This document shows, one piece after another, positions 59,270-64,000 of a stretch of 64,000 bases of DNA. Source of the DNA: Candidatus Gastranaerophilales bacterium (GTDB lineage: Bacteria > Cyanobacteriota > Vampirovibrionia > Gastranaerophilales > Gastranaerophilaceae); the NCBI GenBank assembly GCA_947630045.1, contig CANRGC010000003.1:55076-119075 (forward strand), read 5' to 3'. The notes under the pieces are model-generated. The model had not been told where the DNA came from. It saw nothing but the letters and a program-made list of their open reading frames with translations, and made no database searches. Position numbers and translations under genes: made by a program. The number at the start of each line of letters is the position of its first letter. Positions within the stretch are counted from its first letter, which is position 1.

Positions 59270-59665
59270 CTATTTTTTCTTAGGCTTCATTGCTTCTGCA
59301 AATTTTTCGGTTAAGATAAGAAATTTTTTGGCTATGCAATTGGAATGAATGCCTTGCGGTTCGTCCGCATAAGTTTTTACTTCCGCACAAACGTTATCGT
59401 CTTTGTCCATAATTTGCACTTTAATACACTTTGAATAGTCGTAGTTTTTACTTTTTGAAGTGCCTAAATTTGCTTTTTCATCTTCTCTCGGGTCAAATTC
59501 TTTAACTTTTAAAAATACGTCTTTGTCGCCTGAAAGTTTGTTGATGAGCGAAAATGCCGAACTTGCAGAGTCATAAGCTTCTTCTGATGTTATAAGTCTG
59601 GTAAGCGAACGAATATCTGTACCTGAATGAACATTTAAGCCTTTAAAATTAATTGGTGTAATCAT
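59270..59665 (-). CDS. 131-residue hypothetical protein with N-terminal INFKG motif
   Basis: This soluble, charged protein starts MITPINFKGLNVHSGTD. The N-terminal FKG triplet recurs in the protein at 59865. The body (SAFSLINKLSGDKDVFLKVKEF, KCIKVQIMDKDDNVCAEVKTYADE) looks like an alpha/beta domain. AAAGGGAGAAA precedes the ATG. No domain is recognised; the presence of the same short N-terminal motif in unrelated small proteins suggests a sorting or family signal. Confidence 0.65.
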   Translation of the reverse strand: MITPINFKGLNVHSGTDIRSLTRLITSEEAYDSASSAFSLINKLSGDKDVFLKVKEFDPREDEKANLGTSKSKNYDYSKCIKVQIMDKDDNVCAEVKTYADEPQGIHSNCIAKKFLILTEKFAEAMKPKKK

Positions 59666-59801
59666 TTTTTTCTCCCTTTTTTGTTTTTATAAAACCCCTG
59701 AAGATTATATTTTGCGCACTAAGAAAGGTCTTTATGCAAAATAAATGTAACGAAACGTAAACAAAAATAATATCCGTTTTACCTAAAAAGTAAATTTTTC
59801 T

Positions 59802-59829
59802 TTGAAAAATTTTTTAATAGAAATATAGA
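59802..59829 (+). promoter_or_regulatory. Promoter of the 181-residue gene
   Basis: TTGAAA (59802-59807), a 16-bp spacer and TATAGA (59824-59829) precede the gene at 59865 by about 35 bases. Confidence 0.5.
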
Positions 59830-59864
59830 GTTTACTTTGTTTATTAAAAAGGAGAAAAATTAGT

Positions 59865-60410
59865 ATGAACGTTACAGGTAGCAATTTAATGGGTGGCACA
59901 GTTCAATATGGAGCTGCATTTGGTGAAAAGATTAGAGATAATATGCAAAATAACTGCATTTTTAAAGGCGCTATGGCAATATCTGAAAAAAATGAAGATT
60001 CAAATGCAGGCAAAATTGCAGGCGGTTTATTACTTGGTGCAGGCGCTTTAGCACTCGGAGTTGTTGCTCATAAGACAGGTATATTCTCAAAAATTACTTC
60101 AACATTTAAAAACGCAGAAGGTAAAAATATTTTTGAAAAACTTAAATCAACATTTACAGGCGAAAACGTTAAAAAAGGTGTTAATGTATTAAAAGACGGT
60201 GCTAAAACACTCACTAAAGATATAAAAACCCACGCAAAAGAAATTCAAGAAAAATTCAAATCATCTGCCTTTGGTGAAAGACTTGATATCCTTAAAGGTA
60301 AAGGTAAAGACTTTGGTAAAGAACTTATATATGCAGGAAAAACCGGTTTAAACACAACAAAAAACATTGCTAAAGAAACCATTCAAAAAGCAAAAGACTA
60401 TATCGGATAA
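59865..60410 (+). CDS. 181-residue hypothetical protein with FKG motif and Gly/Ala-rich helix
   Basis: The start MNVTGSNLMGGTVQYGAAF leads to NNCIFKGAMAISEKN with an FKG triplet, then a Gly/Ala-rich hydrophobic stretch (about 48-68, GKIAGGLLLGAGALALGVVA) that could cross a membrane, and a long Lys-rich amphipathic helical tail (about 75-181). AAAAAGGAG lies upstream with a promoter before it. It resembles in style the larger 24823 protein. Function unknown. Confidence 0.7.
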   Translation: MNVTGSNLMGGTVQYGAAFGEKIRDNMQNNCIFKGAMAISEKNEDSNAGKIAGGLLLGAGALALGVVAHKTGIFSKITSTFKNAEGKNIFEKLKSTFTGENVKKGVNVLKDGAKTLTKDIKTHAKEIQEKFKSSAFGERLDILKGKGKDFGKELIYAGKTGLNTTKNIAKETIQKAKDYIG

Positions 60411-60435
60411 AAATTATAAATATATAATAAAACAT

Positions 60436-60465
60436 AAAACCGCTCTATTTATGGGCGGTTTTGGT
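60436..60465. terminator. Intrinsic terminator after the 181-residue gene
   Basis: AAAACCGC / GCGGTTTT stem with an 11-base loop followed by TTGGTTT; it lies at the convergent boundary with the Fe-S protein. Confidence 0.75.
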
Positions 60466-61489
60466 TTATTATACAGCTTTGCAGAAATTCTGAAACATCA
60501 AAAGCCTTTATTTTTGCCTTTTTATATTTTATTCCGAATTTTAAACTCCATAAACAAGTCGGGCAGCTTGTAAGAACGATATCAGGGTCAACCTTTAAAA
60601 TGTTTTCAATTTTTTGAGCGGAAAGAAAAGAAGCGGTTTTTATATGTCGTGTGAAAAAATCTCCGCCAAAGCCGCAACAATCGTCAAAACCTTTGTAGTC
60701 TATAAATTGAACATTTTCAATATTTTTTAAAATTTCCCTGATTTCTTCATATTTTTCCATATTCATATGACATGGCTTATGAAAAGCAACTTTTACAGGT
60801 TTTTGAAAACACAAATTTTCGTTTTTAAAAAAGTCCGTAAAATAAAAAAGTTTTTCTTTTTCAACCCCTTCATAGTTTGAAACCGTGTCATAACAGGTGG
60901 CGCAATCAAAAACAACTTTGTTATATTTTTTAATTAAATCAAGATTTTTCTTTTTGCATTTTTCATACAAATCAATTCTTCCCTTTGTATAAAAAGGGAG
61001 CCCGCAGCATGAAAATTTTCCGTTTTTTAAATCAAGGCGCATTCCTGTTGCGTCTGTTGCACAGCCTTTAAAATAAGCTGTTTTCGGTTCATTAAAATTA
61101 ATCTCACAGGCTTTTTTTATTCTTCCGAGAGGATATTTAATTTTATAAAAAACCTTTAAGCCAAGCATTTTTAATTTAAAAATAAACAAAGTGTTTGACA
61201 TTTTTTCAATAAAAGAAAGGTGCTCACTTTTAACGGTTGCAAAAATTTTCATTGCATCTATATTTGAAGGGCAGGCGCTTTTGCATTTTTTGCAGTTAAG
61301 GCATAAATCAAGGTTATATGCAATTTTTTTGTCATATTTTAAATCGCCTCGAATAAGCCCGAGAAGCTGAAGAAATTTTCCCCTTGAAACTGAACTTTCC
61401 GTTTTTTTGTATTTGTATACGGGGCAAACATCCATACAAAGTCCGCATCTTGAGCAGTTAATAACTTCTTTTTCAATTTCCTTATTCAT
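60449..61489 (-). CDS. GlcF/LutA/heterodisulfide-reductase-like Fe-S protein
   Basis: This 346-residue protein has two [4Fe-4S] ferredoxin motifs at the N-terminus (CSRCGLCMDVCP and CLNCKKCKSACP), then two CCG domains (KFSCCGLPFYTKG, FDDCCGFGGDFF) with HKPCHMN between. This is the glycolate/lactate oxidase iron-sulphur subunit and HdrB type, which passes electrons from a flavoprotein to quinone or a disulphide. The matching FAD subunit (GlcD-like) is not in the window. It is divergent from the tiny Flp pilin gene by 14 bases. Confidence 0.88.
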   Translation of the reverse strand: MNKEIEKEVINCSRCGLCMDVCPVYKYKKTESSVSRGKFLQLLGLIRGDLKYDKKIAYNLDLCLNCKKCKSACPSNIDAMKIFATVKSEHLSFIEKMSNTLFIFKLKMLGLKVFYKIKYPLGRIKKACEINFNEPKTAYFKGCATDATGMRLDLKNGKFSCCGLPFYTKGRIDLYEKCKKKNLDLIKKYNKVVFDCATCYDTVSNYEGVEKEKLFYFTDFFKNENLCFQKPVKVAFHKPCHMNMEKYEEIREILKNIENVQFIDYKGFDDCCGFGGDFFTRHIKTASFLSAQKIENILKVDPDIVLTSCPTCLWSLKFGIKYKKAKIKAFDVSEFLQSCIINQNRP

Positions 61490-61491
61490 AG

Positions 61492-61497
61492 TATAAT
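61492..61497 (+). promoter_or_regulatory. -10 box (TATAAT) 6 nt before an SD-less pilin start
   Basis: TATAAT ends 6 bases before ATG 61504. The -35 would lie in the divergent gene; no strong match is seen. Confidence 0.5.
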
Positions 61498-61503
61498 TTT
61501 AGC

Positions 61504-61671
61504 ATGAAGAAAGCACAGACAGCAATTGAATACCTTCTTGCTATCGTTCTTGCGGTTGTTTTGTGTTATTGCATTAATTTTGCTTGGAATAAACTTGCTG
61601 TAATTATAAGCGCAACGGGCGGGGTGAGAGATCAAAACGGCATTATTAATATACCCCCTATGGGTTTTTAG
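61504..61671 (+). CDS. Short Flp/Fap-type pilin (55 residues)
   Basis: This small prepilin begins MKKAQTAIEYLLAIVLAVVL, with a class III leader (KKAQ), the +5 Glu/+6 Tyr pair and a hydrophobic helix, very similar to the pilin at 10819 (KKAQSLIEYALILAMV). The rest is a short Gly-rich tail with Cys-Tyr-Cys in the helix (CYC) and end INIPPMGF. No Shine-Dalgarno; the promoter -10 lies 6 bases upstream. It ends 8 bases before the dehydrogenase gene at 61680. The gene is easily missed because of its size. Confidence 0.72.
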   Translation: MKKAQTAIEYLLAIVLAVVLCYCINFAWNKLAVIISATGGVRDQNGIINIPPMGF

Positions 61672-61679
61672 GAATTTTT

Positions 61680-62681
61680 ATGAAAAGTGCAATTTTAAAA
61701 AACGGCGAAATTCAAATTACGGAAAAAGAAATTCCGGTGTTAAAAGATAAAAAGGGCGCAATAATAAAGGTTTTTGGCTGCGGACTTTGCGGTTCCGACA
61801 TTGTAAAAATTAATCATTCAACAAAAGAAAACGAAGACAAAATTGTTCTGGGACATGAAATTGTCGGCGAGATTGTCGATATAAATGTTGATGTTGTGGG
61901 CAATATGGAGACAAACCCGTTTAGAAAAGGCGATATTATTGCAATGGGACATCATTATCCGTGTTTTAAATGTAAATTTTGCACCCATGGAAATCATTCC
62001 ATGTGCAAAACTTTTAAAAGCTCAAACATTTATCCTTCAGGCTTCAGCGAGTTTATTTATGCCGATGAAAATCACCTTTTAAATACTGTTTTTAAAAAAC
62101 CCGAAAATCTTTCATATGAAGAATTTTCTTTTTTAGAACCCTTATCTTGCTGTATCAGAGCGATAAGAAGAAGCGGGTTGGATGAAAACAAAGACAACGG
62201 AAGCTATAATGCTCTTGTTATAGGGTTAGGGTCAATCGGAATTTTAATGGCACAGGCTCTCAAGGCTTTTAATACAAATGTTTTTGGCTTTGATATTAAT
62301 GAAAAAAGACAGAAATTTGTTGAAAAATACGGAGTTGTTTTCGATAAAAATATTAAATATGACATTATTTTTATGACCTCGGGAAGCGGAAAGGCGCTTG
62401 ATACCGCACTTGATTTGATTGAAAACGGCGGCAAAATCGTTGTATTTTCATCCGTTTCAACGCCTGCGGCATATCAAAATGATGATATATATTACAAGGA
62501 GCTTACCGTTATGGGCAGCTATTCACCCGCCCCCGTTGATTTGTCCCACTCGAAAAAAATGCTTCAAGACAAAAAAGTTGATGTAAGCGGGCTTTCAAGC
62601 GTTTATCCTTTAGATAAACTCGATGAAGCCATTATTGATACAAAACAAGGAAAAATTTTGAAAGCGTATATAAAGATATGA
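61680..62681 (+). CDS. Zinc-dependent medium-chain alcohol dehydrogenase (first of pair)
   Basis: This 333-residue MDR enzyme has the catalytic zinc site in FGCGLCGSDIV and LGHEIVGEIV, the structural zinc Cys cluster CFKCKFCTHGNHSMC, and the Rossmann motif GLGSIGILMAQALKAF. It resembles sorbitol/galactitol-1-phosphate or threonine dehydrogenases; the substrate is unknown. It overlaps the next dehydrogenase gene by 4 bases (ATGA). It follows the Flp pilin gene closely. Confidence 0.9.
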   Translation: MKSAILKNGEIQITEKEIPVLKDKKGAIIKVFGCGLCGSDIVKINHSTKENEDKIVLGHEIVGEIVDINVDVVGNMETNPFRKGDIIAMGHHYPCFKCKFCTHGNHSMCKTFKSSNIYPSGFSEFIYADENHLLNTVFKKPENLSYEEFSFLEPLSCCIRAIRRSGLDENKDNGSYNALVIGLGSIGILMAQALKAFNTNVFGFDINEKRQKFVEKYGVVFDKNIKYDIIFMTSGSGKALDTALDLIENGGKIVVFSSVSTPAAYQNDDIYYKELTVMGSYSPAPVDLSHSKKMLQDKKVDVSGLSSVYPLDKLDEAIIDTKQGKILKAYIKI

Positions 62682-63715
62682 AAATGAAAGCTGTAAGATA
62701 TTATGCACCTGAAGACCTGAGGTTTGAGGAAGTTGAAGTTAAAGAACCGGATGAGGGTGAAATTTTAATCAAAGTTGAAGCCGCACTCACTTGCGGGACG
62801 GACGTTAAAACCTTTAGAAGGGGACACCCCCTTTTGATAAAGGAAACGCCCTCAGGCTTTGGGCATGAGTTTTCGGGCACGGTTTATAAAGTCGGGAAGA
62901 ACGTTCAAAATTTTAAAGCGGGAGACAGGGTTGTTGCCGCAAATTCTGCGCCTTGCGGGGAATGTTTCTTTTGCAGGCATGGACAAGAAAATTTGTGCGA
63001 AAATTTAGAGTTTTTAAATGGCGCTTATGCGGAATATTTGACTATTCCGAAAAGAATTGCCGAAAAAAATACCGTTAAAATTCCTGATAATCTTCCTTTT
63101 GAGCTTGCCGCACTGTGCGAACCGCTTGCAAATGTTTGTCATGGTCTTGCAAGAACGCCCGTTCAAAAAGGCGATACAGTCGGAGTTATGGGAATTGGAC
63201 CAATCGGGCTTATGTTTTGCGCACTTTTAAAATTAAAGGGGGCGCATGTTATTGCAATGGGCAGAAACCCTTTAAAACTGAGGCTTGCAAAGGAGTTTGC
63301 TCAAGCTGACGAAGTTATTGACCTTACTAAAACCGAAGATGTCGTTTCAACCGTTCTTGCTTTGACGGAAGAAAAAAGAGGGCTTGACGTTGGGGTTGAA
63401 TGTGTCGGATTGAAAGAAACTTGGGAAGATATGTTTAAAATGGTCAGAAAAGGCGGATGTATTCACCTTTTTGGGGGCTGTAAGTCAGGCACAAAGGTTG
63501 AATTTGACGCAAAAAGACTGCATTACGATGAAGTTAAGCTGATAAGCGTGTTCCACCACACGCCGAAATATTTTAGAGAAGCGCTTGATATTATATCTTC
63601 GGGAAAAATTGATTTTAATAAGCTTATAACGGCGAGATTGCCGCTTGAATTGGCATGCGAGGCAATAAAAATGCATGCAAACGGCGAAGCAATTAAGGTT
63701 TTATTAGAAATGTAA
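62678..63715 (+). CDS. Zinc-dependent medium-chain alcohol dehydrogenase (second of pair)
   Basis: This 345-residue MDR enzyme has the catalytic zinc site in AALTCGTDVKTF and SGFGHEFSGTV, the structural zinc CGECFFCRHGQENLC, and the Rossmann GIGPIGLMFCALLKLKGA. A second ATG two codons later is an alternative start. It is a sequence-divergent neighbour of the preceding dehydrogenase, coupled to it by an ATGA overlap, so the two probably act on related sugars or polyols in sequence. No kinase or transporter of that pathway is present. Confidence 0.9.
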   Translation: MKMKAVRYYAPEDLRFEEVEVKEPDEGEILIKVEAALTCGTDVKTFRRGHPLLIKETPSGFGHEFSGTVYKVGKNVQNFKAGDRVVAANSAPCGECFFCRHGQENLCENLEFLNGAYAEYLTIPKRIAEKNTVKIPDNLPFELAALCEPLANVCHGLARTPVQKGDTVGVMGIGPIGLMFCALLKLKGAHVIAMGRNPLKLRLAKEFAQADEVIDLTKTEDVVSTVLALTEEKRGLDVGVECVGLKETWEDMFKMVRKGGCIHLFGGCKSGTKVEFDAKRLHYDEVKLISVFHHTPKYFREALDIISSGKIDFNKLITARLPLELACEAIKMHANGEAIKVLLEM

Positions 63716-63722
63716 GTTTTCC

Positions 63723-63750
63723 TTGACTTTAGAGTTTGAATTGGTATGAT
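63723..63750 (+). promoter_or_regulatory. Strong promoter of the tRNA-Phe leader
   Basis: TTGACT (63723-63728), a 16-bp spacer with a TGG extended -10, and TATGAT (63745-63750). The predicted start near 63757 lies about 170 bases upstream of the tRNA, so a long leader is made. Confidence 0.7.
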
Positions 63751-63759
63751 AGTCTAGGT

Positions 63760-63775
63760 TCAGGGTCTTCCCTGA
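63760..63775 (+). other. Small hairpin at the 5' end of the tRNA leader
   Basis: TCAGGG / CCCTGA with a TCTT loop, immediately after the predicted start. The next T-run (63784 on) is 8 bases further, so it is not a typical terminator. Confidence 0.5.
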
Positions 63776-63822
63776 CAAAAGCGTTTTTTATAACAGTTGA
63801 TATATGCCGCTTTTGTGATAAC

Positions 63823-63843
63823 AATATTATATGCCGCAATAGC
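63823..63843 (+). repeat. Direct repeat copy 1: tRNA-Phe 5' end in the leader
   Basis: The 21 bases AATATTATATGCCGCAATAGC are identical to the sequence that spans the 5' flank and first 11 bases of the tRNA gene at 63917-63937. It is followed by CCTTGGTT, a block also found in the tRNA T-arm. Confidence 0.85.
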
Positions 63844-63879
63844 CTTGGTTGAGTTTACGAAACCAACAAAAAAATAAGA

Positions 63880-63889
63880 CCAACTGAGC
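63880..63889 (+). repeat. Inverted copy of the tRNA D-arm
   Basis: CCAACTGAGC is the exact reverse complement of GCTCAGTTGG in the tRNA D-arm (63936-63945), so leader and tRNA can pair. Confidence 0.75.
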
Positions 63890-63916
63890 TTTTGTGACAA
63901 CCAAAATTGAAAATTG

Positions 63917-63937
63917 AATATTATATGCCGCAATAGC
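63917..63937 (+). repeat. Direct repeat copy 2, at the tRNA 5' end
   Basis: Second copy of the 21-base repeat; positions 63927-63937 are the acceptor strand and the start of the D-arm of tRNA-Phe. Confidence 0.85.
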
Positions 63938-63999
63938 TCAGTTGGTAGAGCAAGGGACTGAAAATCCCTGTGTCCTTGGTTCGATTCCGAGTTGCGGCA
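63927..63999 (+). tRNA. tRNA-Phe (GAA)
   Basis: A 73-base cloverleaf is complete. The acceptor stem GCCGCAA / TTGCGGC carries an A discriminator; the D-stem is GCTC / GAGC; the anticodon stem AGGGA / TCCCT holds loop CTGAAAA with anticodon GAA; the T-loop is TTCGATT. CCA is not encoded (the next base is T at the window edge). It ends one base before the window end. Confidence 0.97.
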
Positions 64000-64000
64000 T

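Noticed and set aside
1..64000. CRISPR arrays or cas genes
   Set aside because: No regularly spaced repeats of the right size and no Cas-like proteins were seen on either strand.
1..64000. Insertion sequences or transposases
   Set aside because: No transposase-like protein or terminal inverted repeats with target duplications were found.
1..64000. Stop codon reassignment (TGA or TAG recoding)
   Set aside because: Well-known genes end at family-typical lengths with all three stops and show no internal in-frame stops.

Overview
The window is AT-rich (roughly one third GC by eye) and coding-dense. It looks like chromosome of an uncultured Gram-negative-type bacterium on the cyanobacterial side of the tree, most likely the non-photosynthetic Melainabacteria/Vampirovibrionia (Gastranaerophilales-like). 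This placement is inferred from gene content, not from a search. An outer membrane is implied by kdsB (CMP-Kdo) and by a two-partner secretion pair. A cyanobacterial flavour comes from an RpaB/Ycf27-like response regulator. Gene sets more familiar from Firmicutes are also present: RNase Y/YmdB, PgpH-YbeY-DgkA, RNase HIII and type III pantothenate kinase. The standard bacterial code fits, with TAA, TAG and TGA all used as stops.

Layout. 1-1.35 kb: 3' part of a phage-type portal gene ending at a terminator. 1.4-7.9 kb: a small secreted protein, then a divergent TpsB transporter and TpsA-type adhesin. 7.9-12.9 kb: TPR protein, kdsB, Flp-type pilin, rpsP, dut, coaX. 13.2-21.5 kb: a coiled-coil protein, efp-accB-accC, HEAT-like protein, DUF212 protein, prenyl synthase, rsgA, accD-accA. 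21.5-24.8 kb: a c-di-GMP locus (PilZ, histidine kinase, HD-GYP regulator). 24.8-36.5 kb: lineage-type hypotheticals, two PHP phosphoesterases, rnhC, RpaB-like regulator, M14 peptidase, rny-ymdB, a WecA-like transferase and SpoIID. 36.6-41 kb: HU, a minus-strand terminase operon, fba, rpiB and a membrane protein. 41.3-51.6 kb: a small RHH regulator followed by a compact PBSX/XkdG-U-like head and contractile-tail operon with lysis genes. 51.6-64 kb: LysM-like protein, a double cytidine-deaminase fold protein, dgkA-ybeY-pgpH, patatin, leuC-type dehydratase, small lineage proteins, GlcF-like Fe-S protein, a second tiny Flp pilin, two zinc dehydrogenases and tRNA-Phe.

Main discovery candidate. Portal, terminase and capsid/tail genes lie at three separated places among housekeeping genes. 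No integrase, replication gene, repressor of the usual prophage type, tail fibre or full-length tape measure is visible. The large terminase keeps ATPase-like and nuclease motifs. The tail chaperone gene keeps a canonical A AAA AAG slippery site that opens the -1 frame into the next short ORF. This looks like a maintained, domesticated phage-like particle, with a gene transfer agent or PBSX-like DNA-packaging particle as the leading hypotheses. A 56-residue ribbon-helix-helix protein directly upstream is the obvious candidate regulator.

Other points worth attention: at least eight genes have a -10-like hexamer 6 to 8 bases before the start codon and no Shine-Dalgarno (candidate leaderless mRNAs). 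There are several very small ORFs with their own signals, and a strange tRNA-Phe leader carrying direct and inverted copies of tRNA segments.
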